From contig JADLHZ010000044.1 in the NCBI GenBank assembly GCA_020848545.1, forward strand, positions 332,187 through 396,186: 64,000 bases of DNA. Reading direction: 5' to 3'. The stretch is from Deltaproteobacteria bacterium. GTDB taxonomy: Bacteria > Myxococcota > JADLHZ01. The notes beneath the pieces are model-generated. The model did no database searches. It was not told the origin of the DNA and saw only the letters and a program-made list of their open reading frames with translations. The translations under genes were made by a program, and so were the position numbers. Shown here piece after piece: positions 56,046 through 64,000 of the stretch (positions within the stretch are counted from its first letter, which is position 1; each line of letters begins with the position of its first letter).

Positions 56046-56386
56046 TCGCCGGGCGATCACTCGCTCCCGACGACTTCGCGCTCTTTCCTTTGATCGCCTG
56101 CACCACGTGCGGCGGCGAACGCTTGGCGTTCAAAGATCTCGACAGCAGTGGTGAGCTCGTTCACGTCTGCGCGCTTTGCGGCGGCGCCGGCGCGATTTCG
56201 CGTTGGGTCGATGACAGCGTGCTCTCGGCGCAAGGGCTACGCGTGCGTGGCAAAAATCCCGTCGAAGCCAAGCTGCCGAAGACCTCGGGTTGCTCGAAGA
56301 GCGGCAGCTGCGGGTCCTCCCGGGCCGGGGGCGGCTGCTCCAGCGGCAGTTGCGGCACGTGTTCGAGCGGCGGCTGCGGGAAGTAG
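56042..56386 (+). CDS. Small zinc-ribbon protein with Gly/Ser/Cys-rich tail
   Basis: 114 residues from a GTG that overlaps the preceding stop. Two Cys pairs (CTTCGG and CALCGG, 22 residues apart) form a predicted zinc ribbon. The C-terminal 35 residues hold seven further Cys in SGCSKSGSC..GGCSSGSCGTC-type spacing, ending SGGCGK. Such tails occur in FmdB-like zinc ribbons and in metal-binding or peptide-precursor proteins. Coupling to two ribbon-helix-helix proteins suggests a regulatory or metal-sensing unit. No family is assigned. Confidence 0.72.
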   Translation: MIAGRSLAPDDFALFPLIACTTCGGERLAFKDLDSSGELVHVCALCGGAGAISRWVDDSVLSAQGLRVRGKNPVEAKLPKTSGCSKSGSCGSSRAGGGCSSGSCGTCSSGGCGK

Positions 56387-56474
56387 CCGTCAGCCGGCAG
56401 CTATCAGTAATAATCCGACTTATCATTAGACGCTCGTTGGCCTGTCACCCATTGATGGATGACAGCTGACGGCT
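56385..56474. repeat. Inverted repeat after the small-protein cassette
   Basis: AGCCGTCAGC (56385-56394) is repeated as its exact reverse complement at 56465-56474, and related CAGCTATCAG / CAGCTGACGG / CACAGCTCTC steps surround both arms. The arms flank about 70 bases of relatively A/T-rich sequence (TCAGTAATAATCCGACTTATC). It could be a terminator-like structure or a small palindromic repeat element; no poly-T tract follows. Confidence 0.5.
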
Positions 56475-56628
56475 CACAGCTCTCACTAGACACAACATCT
56501 CGCCACTCCTTCCGAAAATGACTGACAAGCGTGTGTGGGATGATCGGAGGCGGCGTCCCACTTTCTGTTTGACGCGAAGTGTCAGGTGGGCTAGGGCCGC
56601 GGCGCCCTGAAAGGCGAGAGGGTTCGAA

Positions 56629-58776
56629 ATGTCAACGACGAGAGTATTAGTCACGGCGCTCAGTTTGACTTTGGTGGCCATGGGCGGCACCGCTTGTAAT
56701 TGCAACGGGAACAAGCCCGGGCTCAACGGCGGTAACGGTGGCGACACCCAAGCCGGTCGCTTGACGATCTCGGTCGTCGGCCCAAGGACCGTGATCCTCG
56801 CGCCGAACCGCGACGTGCAGTTGAAGTTCCTCGTCACGCTCGGCAGCGGCGAGACGGGCACGCCGGTCTCCGGCATGCGCATCGACTTCTCGAAGACCGG
56901 GCTTCCGGACGTGCTCGTCGGCTCTGACTATTTGATGTCTGAGGCGGACGGCACCGTGACCGTGAAGGTTCGCGCCGGCAGCCAGAACGGCCAAGCGACG
57001 ATCACCGCAGCCGCCGAGGGTCTCGAGTCCGCGAGCGTCATCGTCGACGTCAACGGCAAGTACGCCGGTAACTTGGTGGTTCGCTCGGGCTACAGCGGCC
57101 CGATCAAGATCGCGCGCCTCGAGGTTCGCCTCCACGACGGCCGCATTCCTTGCGCCGCCACCTGGAAGACCACCGCGCCGAACGGCCTGCCCGCCACCGT
57201 CCAAACCCTCACGGTGCCGAACACGGCGACCGACGCGCGCTTCAACAACCTCACCGAGAAGACGAAGTACATCGCGACGGTCGTCGGCATCAACGCGGTC
57301 AACCGACCCGTGGCGTACGGCTGCGGCGGTCCGGAAGAGGTCGTTGGCGGCCGCGACAAGATCTTGAACGTTCAGCTCGACACGCTCGAGCCGATCGTCA
57401 TGGGCAAGTACGAGTTCGGCCAAGTCATGGAGCCGCTCGAGTTCATGGACAAGAACAGCACGACCTACCTCGTGCTCGACAACATCCTGCGTTTCCTCTC
57501 GAACCCGATCGCGTTCGCGTTGCAAGGCGCGCAGACCTCGCCCGGCAACTACGCCGGCGGCTGTAACATCTTCCCGGCCGGCAGCTCGCGCAACACCTGC
57601 GTCGCCTTGGGCACGCAGCTCGTCGAGCCGCTCATTTATCAATTGCTCCGCTTGGACAACTCCGGCACCGCCGAGAACGTCTACAACGCGATCAAAGAAG
57701 TCGCGACGCAAGTGCGCAAGATCCGCGTCGGCGGCGTGCTCGACATCAAGACGCACGATCCGGCGACCGGCAACATCACGGCCGAGCTGAAGTTCGACAA
57801 GTGGAACCTCGTGTGGACGTGGGAATGCCCGCCGACCGGCACCGACGCGTGCTGCGGCCACCGCATCTTCAACGGCGGCGACATCGGCGTGCAGCCGTTC
57901 TCCGCGGTCATCAAGCTGCCGAACGGCACCGAGACGAGCACCTTCGCGGGTCATCTGACGAAGGTCACCGGCCAGACCGACCTCGCCTACGATGCGACCT
58001 TCGACGAGACCTACCTCAGCCTCGTCTACGGCCAAGTGGCGCTCGCGCTCATCGAGGGCGTGCTGCTCCCGGCGATCTTGACCGACACCACGCGCTACCC
58101 GCGCGATCCGCAAGGCCGCGTGCGCGTCAGCTCGCTGCTCAGCGGCCTGTTGAACTGCGGTTCGCTCTCTCCGGGTTCGTCCGAGCGTATCGCGTGTGAC
58201 GCCGTGTCGGCCGCGGCAGGTGCGCTCACCACGCAGCTCGCCGGCGCGCTCAACACGAGCGGCAGCGAAGAATGGAACTTGAAGCAGCAGATCGCTGCGC
58301 GCTTCACCGACAACGACAACGATCTGCAGACCGACACCTTGAGCGGCACCTTCACCTTCAAGGCGACCGGCGCTGGCGCGACGGTGCAGCAGAAGGACGG
58401 CGCTCTGAACGCGCTGTTCACGACGACGCCTTGCACCGGCGACGCGAGCTGTACGGCCGGCCTGGCCTGCCGCTTCGCCCGCAGCCCGGTCGACTCGTGC
58501 AAGTCCTCGAACTACTGCGGCGTGCCGACGGGCCCGAAGCAAGTGTACGAAGCCTGCAGCGTGGACGACGAGTGCTCGAGCGGCACCTGTATGATCAACC
58601 CGCCGCTGAACGTGACGGTCTCGCACACGAACAAGTGCTTCAAGGCTTGTGCGCAGGACGTCGACTGTGGCGGCCAAGGCCACTGCGACCAGGACGGCTA
58701 CATCTCGCAGCCGGTCACGCTCACGCCGGATCCGTACACGAACAACAACACCGTGACGGGAACCTGCGTCCCGTAA
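56629..58776 (+). CDS. Large lipoprotein with Ig-like N-terminus and Cys-rich C-terminus
   Basis: 715 residues with GAGAGG seven bases before the ATG. The lipobox is GGTAC, followed by NCNGNKPGLNGGNGG, a flexible tether. Residues about 40-145 are an Ig-like (invasin-type) domain (VQLKFLVTLGSGETGTPVSG, SQNGQATITAAAEGLESA). About 150-600 is a large domain of unknown fold. The last 100 residues carry many Cys (CTGDASCTAGLACR, CSVDDECSSGTC, CAQDVDCGGQGHC) in the disulfide pattern common in myxobacterial surface lipoproteins. It is likely outer-membrane anchored; role unknown. A hairpin terminator follows. Confidence 0.8.
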   Translation: MSTTRVLVTALSLTLVAMGGTACNCNGNKPGLNGGNGGDTQAGRLTISVVGPRTVILAPNRDVQLKFLVTLGSGETGTPVSGMRIDFSKTGLPDVLVGSDYLMSEADGTVTVKVRAGSQNGQATITAAAEGLESASVIVDVNGKYAGNLVVRSGYSGPIKIARLEVRLHDGRIPCAATWKTTAPNGLPATVQTLTVPNTATDARFNNLTEKTKYIATVVGINAVNRPVAYGCGGPEEVVGGRDKILNVQLDTLEPIVMGKYEFGQVMEPLEFMDKNSTTYLVLDNILRFLSNPIAFALQGAQTSPGNYAGGCNIFPAGSSRNTCVALGTQLVEPLIYQLLRLDNSGTAENVYNAIKEVATQVRKIRVGGVLDIKTHDPATGNITAELKFDKWNLVWTWECPPTGTDACCGHRIFNGGDIGVQPFSAVIKLPNGTETSTFAGHLTKVTGQTDLAYDATFDETYLSLVYGQVALALIEGVLLPAILTDTTRYPRDPQGRVRVSSLLSGLLNCGSLSPGSSERIACDAVSAAAGALTTQLAGALNTSGSEEWNLKQQIAARFTDNDNDLQTDTLSGTFTFKATGAGATVQQKDGALNALFTTTPCTGDASCTAGLACRFARSPVDSCKSSNYCGVPTGPKQVYEACSVDDECSSGTCMINPPLNVTVSHTNKCFKACAQDVDCGGQGHCDQDGYISQPVTLTPDPYTNNNTVTGTCVP

Positions 58777-58800
58777 TCAGTCTCTGAACATGTAGAATCG

Positions 58801-58831
58801 GCAACGCCCCGGCAACCCCGGGGCGTTGTCA
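58801..58831 (+). terminator. Hairpin terminator after the Cys-tailed lipoprotein
   Basis: CAACGCCCCGG - CAACC - CCGGGGCGTTG gives an 11-bp perfect stem with a five-base loop, 25 bases after the stop codon. The tail TCATTT is only weakly T-rich. Confidence 0.72.
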
Positions 58832-58880
58832 TTTGTGGGGGCTGATGGCAGAAGCGCGGGCTCGAAGCGAAGGAGCCCGC

Positions 58881-60035
58881 ATGAACTTCCAGCTCAGCGA
58901 CGCGCAGGCGATGATCCAACAAACCGCGCGCGACTTTTCGAAGAAGCAGGTGCAGCCGAAGGCCGCCGAGCTCGACGAGAGCGGGCGCTTTCCGCACGAG
59001 ATCGTCAAGGAGATGGCCGGCCTCGGCTTCCTCGGCATGATGGTGCCCGAGCAGTGGGGTGGGGCCGGGCTCGACACGGTGTCCTACGTTCTGGCGATGG
59101 AGGAGATCTCTCGTGGCTGCGCGTCGACCGGCGTGATCATGAGCGTCAACAACTCGCTCGTCTGCGATCCGTTGATGAAGTTCGGCAACGACGATCAGAA
59201 GAAGCGCTTCTTGACGCCGCTCGCGCAGGGCGACTTGCTCGGCTGCTTCTGCTTGAGCGAGCCGGGCACGGGCTCGGACGCCGCGTCACAGACGACGACC
59301 GCCAAGAAATCCGACAAAGGCTACGTGCTGAACGGGACGAAGAATTGGATCACCAACGGCAAGGAAGCGAACGTCGCCATTGTCTTCGCGATGACCGACA
59401 AGGCTGCTGGGCACAAGGGCATCGCCGCGTTCGTCGTCGACACGAAGAGCGCGGGCTTCTCGGTGGCGAAGCTCGAGAAGAAGCTCGGCATCAAGGCGTC
59501 GTCGACGGCGCAGATCCACTTGGACAACGTCGAGGTTCCGGCCGCGAACATGCTCGGCGGCGAGAAGGACGGCTTCAAGGTGGCGATGACCACGCTCGAC
59601 GGCGGCCGCATCGGCATCGCGTCGCAGGCGCTCGGCATCGCGCGGGCGGCGCTGGAAGACGCCAAAGACTACGCCAAGGAGCGCAAGACCTTCGGCACGC
59701 CGGTGTCCGAGAAGCAGGCGATCCAGTTCATGTTCGCCGACATCGCCACAGAGCTCGAAGCCGCGCGTCTGCTCACGCTGCGCGCGGCCATGATGAAGGA
59801 CGCGGGCGCGAAGTTCTCGCGCGAAGCGGCGATGGCGAAGCTCTATGCGTCCGAGATGGCGATGCGCTCGACGGTGAAGGCGTTGCAGATCTTCGGCGGC
59901 TACGGCTACGTCACGGACTACCCCGCCGAGCGCCACATGCGCGACGCGAAGATCACCGAGATCTACGAAGGCACGAGCGAGATTCAACGCATCGTCATCG
60001 CGCAGTCGCTCTTGAAGGAAGGCCTTTCTCTCTAG
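58881..60035 (+). CDS. Acyl-CoA dehydrogenase (short-chain type)
   Basis: 384 residues from the ATG at 58881 with AAGGAG six bases upstream. All family blocks are present: LGCFCLSEPGTGSD (FAD/substrate loop), the beta domain, RKTFGTPVSEKQAIQFMFADIATE, QIFGGYGYVTDYPAERHMRDAKI and IYEGTSEIQRIVI with the catalytic Glu near 363. It introduces the alpha-beta double bond in acyl-CoA, passing electrons to ETF. Short-chain (butyryl-CoA) specificity is suggested by overall similarity but not proven. The next gene follows 45 bases later across a short repeat. Confidence 0.94.
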   Translation: MNFQLSDAQAMIQQTARDFSKKQVQPKAAELDESGRFPHEIVKEMAGLGFLGMMVPEQWGGAGLDTVSYVLAMEEISRGCASTGVIMSVNNSLVCDPLMKFGNDDQKKRFLTPLAQGDLLGCFCLSEPGTGSDAASQTTTAKKSDKGYVLNGTKNWITNGKEANVAIVFAMTDKAAGHKGIAAFVVDTKSAGFSVAKLEKKLGIKASSTAQIHLDNVEVPAANMLGGEKDGFKVAMTTLDGGRIGIASQALGIARAALEDAKDYAKERKTFGTPVSEKQAIQFMFADIATELEAARLLTLRAAMMKDAGAKFSREAAMAKLYASEMAMRSTVKALQIFGGYGYVTDYPAERHMRDAKITEIYEGTSEIQRIVIAQSLLKEGLSL

Positions 60036-60040
60036 CCGTC

Positions 60041-60074
60041 GCCGTTGACGTCGCCGTCGCCGTCGCCGAAACAG
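60041..60074. repeat. Short intergenic repeat with GTCGCC hexamers, copy 2
   Basis: Same ends as the copy at 49204-49243 (GCCGTTGACG and CGTCGCCGAAACAG), but one hexamer shorter. It begins five bases after the acyl-CoA dehydrogenase stop and ends before the next start, filling most of the gap. Confidence 0.75.
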
Positions 60075-60080
60075 GACGCC

Positions 60081-61442
60081 GTGAACTTCGATCTCCTCTT
60101 GAAAGGCGGCGACGTCTTCACCGGCGCCGGCAAAATGACCGCCGACGTCGGCATCAAAGACGGCCTCGTCGTCGCCATCGGCCGCTACCTCGCCTCCGAC
60201 CGGGTGTGCCCGGTCTACGACGTGCGCCACAAGTGGGTGCTCCCGGGCTTCATCGAGACGATGGGGGCGGCGGTCAGCGATCTCGAGGACGGCGCGACGC
60301 GCTTCTTGCAGCACAGCGAGCGCGCGGCGACCGGCGGCGTGACGACGCTGGCCGAGGTCGTGGTTCCGAAGCCCTGGGAGTCCGTGGAGCAAGCGATCGA
60401 TCGGCGCGCGCGCGGGCTCTCGCAGTCGTGGATCGATCGGGCGTTCGTTCTGCGCATCATGGCCGGGCACGTGCCGGCCGCCGACGCGCTCGCTGCCGCC
60501 AAGACGCGCGGGCTCGCGGCGGTGCTCGCGCAGCTCTCGCCGCGCGTCGACGGCTTCGGCCTCGATGACGCCGAGCTCTATGCGCTCGCGATCGCTGCGC
60601 GCGACGCCGGTGTCGGGCTCGCGGTCAGCCTCGAGCATCCGTCCTTCGCCGAGCACATGCACCAGAAGACGCCGCGGATCTTCAAGGCGGCGCGCGCCGA
60701 TCTCTTCGGACGTCAGAGCGTCGAGGGCGAACGGGTCGCCGCTGAACGTGCCTGCGCCATCGCGCTCGTCTCGGGCGCGAAGATGGCGCTGCTCGGGCCG
60801 ACGACGGCGACGACACTGAAGGCTATCGAAGCAGCGCGCGATCGCGGCGCGCGCGTGCAAGCGATGCCATGCTGTCACTCGCTGCTCTTGTCGACGAAGG
60901 TGTACAGCAAACGTCGCGGTCGCTGGTATCGGCCGATCCCGCCGTTGCGCAGCGATCGCGAGCGGATCGCCTTGCGCCGGATGTTCGCGCGCTCGAGCTC
61001 TGCCCTGATCGCGCTCGGCGCCGGCGCGCAGCCCTTTCCGGCGATCGCGGCGTGGACGCTCGAGAAACAACCGAAGCCGCAGGCGCTCGCGGGCTTGCCG
61101 TGGGCGCCGGCCGTCCTCGTCGCGCTCGCCGCGGCGAAGATCATTTCGCCGCGGCGCTTGGTCAGCGCGCTCGCGGCCGGGCCGGCGGCGTTTCTCGGCC
61201 TCGGCGGCGAACGTGGCGTCATCAACATCGGCAGCGTGGCCGACATCGCTGTCTGGGATCCGGCGAAGAAGAAGAAGCTCGGGCCGCGCAACCCGAAGAC
61301 CTCCGATGATTTCAATCCGTTCATCGGATCGAGCGCGCTCGATCCACCGATGCTCGTGTTCAACCGCGGGCGCCTCGTCGCCGAGAACGGCGCGCGCGCG
61401 GGCGATCGACCCGAAGGCGTCGTCGCCGTGCGCATGACGTAG
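60081..61442 (+). CDS. Dihydropyrimidinase-like pseudoenzyme (metal ligands lost)
   Basis: 453 residues. The GTG at 60081, with AGGA just upstream, is preferred over a TTG at 60045 whose codons are translated repeat DNA. The N-terminal (LLLKGGDVFTG..TADVGIKDGLVVAIG) and C-terminal (INIGSVADIAVWDP) strands are those of the amidohydrolase beta-sandwich in dihydropyrimidinases. However, the metal motif PG-x-x-D-A-H-T-H is replaced by PGFIETMGA, no carboxylysine context (SFKTFM) is present, and the catalytic Asp region reads ALGAGAQPF. It is therefore probably non-catalytic, like CRMP-type relatives, and may be structural or regulatory. It lies 45 bases after the acyl-CoA dehydrogenase gene. Confidence 0.78.
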   Translation: MNFDLLLKGGDVFTGAGKMTADVGIKDGLVVAIGRYLASDRVCPVYDVRHKWVLPGFIETMGAAVSDLEDGATRFLQHSERAATGGVTTLAEVVVPKPWESVEQAIDRRARGLSQSWIDRAFVLRIMAGHVPAADALAAAKTRGLAAVLAQLSPRVDGFGLDDAELYALAIAARDAGVGLAVSLEHPSFAEHMHQKTPRIFKAARADLFGRQSVEGERVAAERACAIALVSGAKMALLGPTTATTLKAIEAARDRGARVQAMPCCHSLLLSTKVYSKRRGRWYRPIPPLRSDRERIALRRMFARSSSALIALGAGAQPFPAIAAWTLEKQPKPQALAGLPWAPAVLVALAAAKIISPRRLVSALAAGPAAFLGLGGERGVINIGSVADIAVWDPAKKKKLGPRNPKTSDDFNPFIGSSALDPPMLVFNRGRLVAENGARAGDRPEGVVAVRMT

Positions 61443-61492
61443 CGCGCGCCGGCTTGCGCGATCGCCTTCGATCAAGCAACCTTAGCCCTAGG

Positions 61493-63496
61493 ATGCGTGC
61501 CAACTTCCTTCGTCTGCCTCTCCTCCTCGCGCTTTTCGGCCTGGAGGCAGCGGGTTGCACGCCTCCGCTCGTGACGCGCATCGGCGGCGATTGTCGCACC
61601 ACGAACGATTGCACCTCCGGGCTCGTCTGCATCGACAGTCGATGTGAAAAGCCGTGCCGCGCGCCGGCCGATTGCGGCACTGGCTTCGTCTGCACCGGCG
61701 AAATATGTGTCCAGAGCGCGTCGATCGAGGCGCCGTGCGAAGGCGGCTGCGCCACCGGCCAGTCGTGTGTGCAGGGACGCTGCTTGTGCTCGCCCGAGAG
61801 CTGCGCGCTCGGCTGCTGCGTCAGCAACCAGTGCATCGAAGTCTCGGATGCGAGCTGCGGGGCGAACGGGAGCGTCTGCGTAGCCTGCGGCGGACTGACG
61901 CCGACGTGCATCGGTGGCGTCTGTACCTCGGCCTGCGATGCCAGCGCCTGCGGGCTGGGCTGTTGCTCCCCAGGCGGGTGCCAGCCCGGGCTCGCCGACA
62001 CCGCGTGCGGCGTCTCGGCGGCATGTGTCGACTGCACGAGCTCCGGCGCCGGACACAAGTGCCTCAACGGGCAGTGCGCGTGCACGAGCGAGGCCGATTG
62101 CGAGGCGCTGCGCGTGTGTATCGGCAGCACCGGCCGCTGCAGCGCCGATTGCTCGGGCGGTCAGGCGTGTCGCGACGGCTGCTGCGCGGGCGCGGGTTGC
62201 CGACCCGGAATCGAACAGACGGCGTGCGGTCCCGCTGGCGGCGTGTGCACCGATTGCACGACGAACCCGCAAGGCCGACGGTGTGCCAACGGCGCCTGTG
62301 GCTGCGCCGACAACGCCGACTGCGTGACCTCGGCGCATGGCAGCGAATGCCTCGGTGGCGTTTGTGGCTGCGCCGCCAGCGACGACTGCCCGCTCGGCCA
62401 AGCGTGCAACCAAGCGACGCATCAATGCTCGAGCTCCTGCGCCGGCGGGCTCGTGTGCAACGGCGGGTGCTGCGACCTCACTGACCACTGCGTCGGAGGC
62501 ACCGGCGCCGCGGCTTGCGGATCGGCCGGCGCGCTGTGCAAGAGCTGCGCGGGCAACAGCGCGGGAGACGAGTGCGTCAACGTCGGCGCCGGCGTGCGAG
62601 ACTGCGGTTGCGTCAGCTCGCCGGACTGTAGCGATCCGAAGCAACCCGTCTGCCGCGGAACCGGACAATGCGGATGCGACGTGGCAGCCGACTGCCCAGC
62701 GGGGCAAGCGTGCGATACGACGACGCACACCTGCGAAGCGGACTGCGGCGCTGGTCGACTCTGCAACGGTTGCTGCAACGGGATAGATTGCTTGTCGGGC
62801 ACCGCCAACGACCAATGCGGCACGACCGGCGGGAGCTGCTTCAGCTGCCAGGCGCTCACTGACAACAAGGCCTGCACGACGCCTGCGCAAGCGATCGGCG
62901 CAAACCGCTGCGGCTGCACGACCGCGTCGACGCACTGCTCGTCGCTCAAAGCCTGTCGCAGCGGCCTCTGCTCCACCAACTGCTCGCCCGTCGGCGGCGG
63001 CGCGAACCTCGCGTGTAACGGCGGGTGCTGCGACGGCAGCGCTTGCCAGCCTGGCACGAGCGCGGGCGCTTGCGGCCCGATCGGCGGCAACTGTTCGGCT
63101 TGCTCTGGACAGGCGAGCAACAAGACCTGCGTCAATCGCGCTTGCGGCTGCACTGCTCCATCACATTGCACGGCGTCGCAGTGCTGCAGCACCTTCACCG
63201 ATCTTTGCTCCGCCGGAAACACCCAGCACGCATGCGGCAATGGCGGGCTGATGTGCGACGACTGCGGGGCGCGAACGTGCCTCGGCGCAGACGATCCCGG
63301 ACCGGGCACCAACGTCGTCAACGCGTGTCAGTGCACCGTCGGCGGCAGCCCGACCCAGTGCTCCTCCATGAGCTCGGGGACGGCGTGTCAAAACGGCCCC
63401 GGGAGCACCGATTTTTGCGGCTGCAATTCGGCCGTCAACTGCTCGGCGGGGACCTGCACCCGCGATCCCACCAACACGGTTGGAATTTGTCTTTAG
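61493..63496 (+). CDS. Disulfide-rich repeat lipoprotein
   Basis: 667 residues from the ATG at 61493, which opens a signal peptide MRANFLRLPLLLALFGLEAAGC with the lipid-accepting Cys. The mature chain is almost entirely Cys-rich repeats of about 40-60 residues with the pattern C..GCC....C..G....ACG..GG.C..C, followed by CGC and a D-C-x4-5-C step (e.g. CNGGCCDLTDHCVGG). About eight units are visible. Such chains would be held by many disulfides on the cell surface. The function of this class in myxobacteria is unknown to me. It converges with the truncated propeller gene. Confidence 0.83.
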   Translation: MRANFLRLPLLLALFGLEAAGCTPPLVTRIGGDCRTTNDCTSGLVCIDSRCEKPCRAPADCGTGFVCTGEICVQSASIEAPCEGGCATGQSCVQGRCLCSPESCALGCCVSNQCIEVSDASCGANGSVCVACGGLTPTCIGGVCTSACDASACGLGCCSPGGCQPGLADTACGVSAACVDCTSSGAGHKCLNGQCACTSEADCEALRVCIGSTGRCSADCSGGQACRDGCCAGAGCRPGIEQTACGPAGGVCTDCTTNPQGRRCANGACGCADNADCVTSAHGSECLGGVCGCAASDDCPLGQACNQATHQCSSSCAGGLVCNGGCCDLTDHCVGGTGAAACGSAGALCKSCAGNSAGDECVNVGAGVRDCGCVSSPDCSDPKQPVCRGTGQCGCDVAADCPAGQACDTTTHTCEADCGAGRLCNGCCNGIDCLSGTANDQCGTTGGSCFSCQALTDNKACTTPAQAIGANRCGCTTASTHCSSLKACRSGLCSTNCSPVGGGANLACNGGCCDGSACQPGTSAGACGPIGGNCSACSGQASNKTCVNRACGCTAPSHCTASQCCSTFTDLCSAGNTQHACGNGGLMCDDCGARTCLGADDPGPGTNVVNACQCTVGGSPTQCSSMSSGTACQNGPGSTDFCGCNSAVNCSAGTCTRDPTNTVGICL

Positions 63497-63543
63497 GGGT
63501 GAAGCCCACGACGTGGCTGACGCCAGCCGCGTCCATTCGGCGC

Positions 63544-64000
63544 TCAGCGGGCGAGGCGAACGCGAAGACGATGTGCGGCGTCGATGACGACGTCTTGAAT
63601 GACGCCGCAGCCCTCGGGTAGCGCCGACTCGCCAGCGAGCCACGCGCCATCGCGTGAGAAAACATCGTAGCGGTGGTCGCCGCTGATCACGAGGCGCGTG
63701 CCGTCAGGCGCAAACATCAAGCGATGGACGCCCGCGTCCCGGCTCGGGCCTGCTGGGGTTGGAAAGACGAGCCAGCGCGTCGCCTCGGTGACGACGTCGA
63801 GCAAGAGCACTCGGCGCGTGCTCGCGTTTGCGTCTGTCGTGCTGGCGAAGACGAGCGCGAGCAGCCCCGGCGTGTTCGCGTAGGCGCCGGTCCAAGCGTA
63901 GGCTCCGTCCGCCGTCGTGAACGGCTCGCGCGATGGAAACTTCACATCCGGGGAGAATTGCTTGATGCAGCCTTTGGTGCCGGAGATGACACCGCCAGCT
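63544..64000 (-). CDS. Beta-propeller-like protein (cut by the right window edge)
   Basis: The minus-strand frame is open to position 64000, so the start lies outside; an internal GTG at 63945 is not convincing as a start. The visible part has WD40/PD40-like strands (HRLMFAPDGTRLVISGDHRYDVFSRDGAWLAG, VLLLDVVTEATRWLVF) and ends at 63544. It has no cysteines beyond one or two, in contrast with its neighbour. The role is unknown. Confidence 0.6.
   Translation of the reverse strand, partial: AGGVISGTKGCIKQFSPDVKFPSREPFTTADGAYAWTGAYANTPGLLALVFASTTDANASTRRVLLLDVVTEATRWLVFPTPAGPSRDAGVHRLMFAPDGTRLVISGDHRYDVFSRDGAWLAGESALPEGCGVIQDVVIDAAHRLRVRLAR

Noticed and set aside
56647..58683. Long open frame on the minus strand opposite the Cys-tailed lipoprotein
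   Set aside because: No motif and biased Arg/Ala/Val composition; the plus strand has a lipobox, a ribosome site and a terminator.

Overview
This is a GC-rich chromosomal window, most consistent with a member of the Myxococcota or a related former-deltaproteobacterial lineage. The evidence is the large modular lipoproteins (Ig-like, IPT/TIG and PD40 propeller repeats, RTX repeats, very cysteine-rich repeats), two PilZ proteins, one of them fused to a sigma-54 activator, and two tandem copies of a small protein that I recognise as TIGR04563-like, a family I associate with myxobacteria. Species cannot be named from sequence alone. I see no rRNA, tRNA, CRISPR array, prophage or transposase. About 40 genes are supported, including one truncated by each window edge.

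Layout. 1-5.5 kb: a truncated zinc metallopeptidase, a GH5-like lipoprotein, an orphan MT-A70 adenine methyltransferase and a FeoA-FeoB fusion iron transporter under a perfect Fur-type palindrome. 5.5-15.8 kb: a 1,916-residue Ig-repeat protein, a PilZ protein, an RsbRD-N-like protein, an NlpC/P60 endopeptidase and a YtcJ-like amidohydrolase. 15.8-31.1 kb: a 1,865-residue PD40/Ig lipoprotein, then a loose set of pyrimidine (beta-alanine) catabolism genes: class III aminotransferase, MmsA-type semialdehyde dehydrogenase and dihydropyrimidinase. A TetR regulator, a membrane HEAT-like protein and an aldonolactone-oxidase-like flavoprotein lie among them.

31.2-48.4 kb is an envelope-polysaccharide region: GT4 and GT2 (DPM1-like) glycosyltransferases, a 1,501-residue protein joining TPRs to a predicted C-terminal beta-barrel (like PgaA/BcsC/PelB in architecture), a methyltransferase and two paralogous polytopic membrane proteins. 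It also holds two glycoside-hydrolase-like proteins, an RTX lipoprotein and a PilZ/pseudo-receiver/sigma-54 activator. The five minus-strand genes from 48,415 down to 40,315 are closely packed and probably one operon.

48.5-64 kb: DedA, MutS, an A-type Fe-S carrier under a palindromic operator, a TPR lytic transglycosylase and a cassette of very small genes (one TM peptide, two ribbon-helix-helix-like proteins, one Cys-tailed zinc ribbon). Then come two disulfide-rich lipoproteins flanking an acyl-CoA dehydrogenase and a dihydropyrimidinase-like pseudoenzyme that has lost its metal ligands, and a truncated propeller protein.

The most unusual feature is a dispersed repeat with the core GAAAAGGGACCGGGG. 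It occurs as 25-bp tandem arrays between genes (5.56-5.69 kb, 31.2 kb), as a single inverted copy (21.45 kb), and as a 27-bp-period array that is read in frame in the tether of the GH5 lipoprotein (2.2 kb). A second short repeat occurs at 49.2 and 60.0 kb. Several genes have promoter-like hexamers ending 6-8 nt before the start codon, which suggests leaderless mRNAs.
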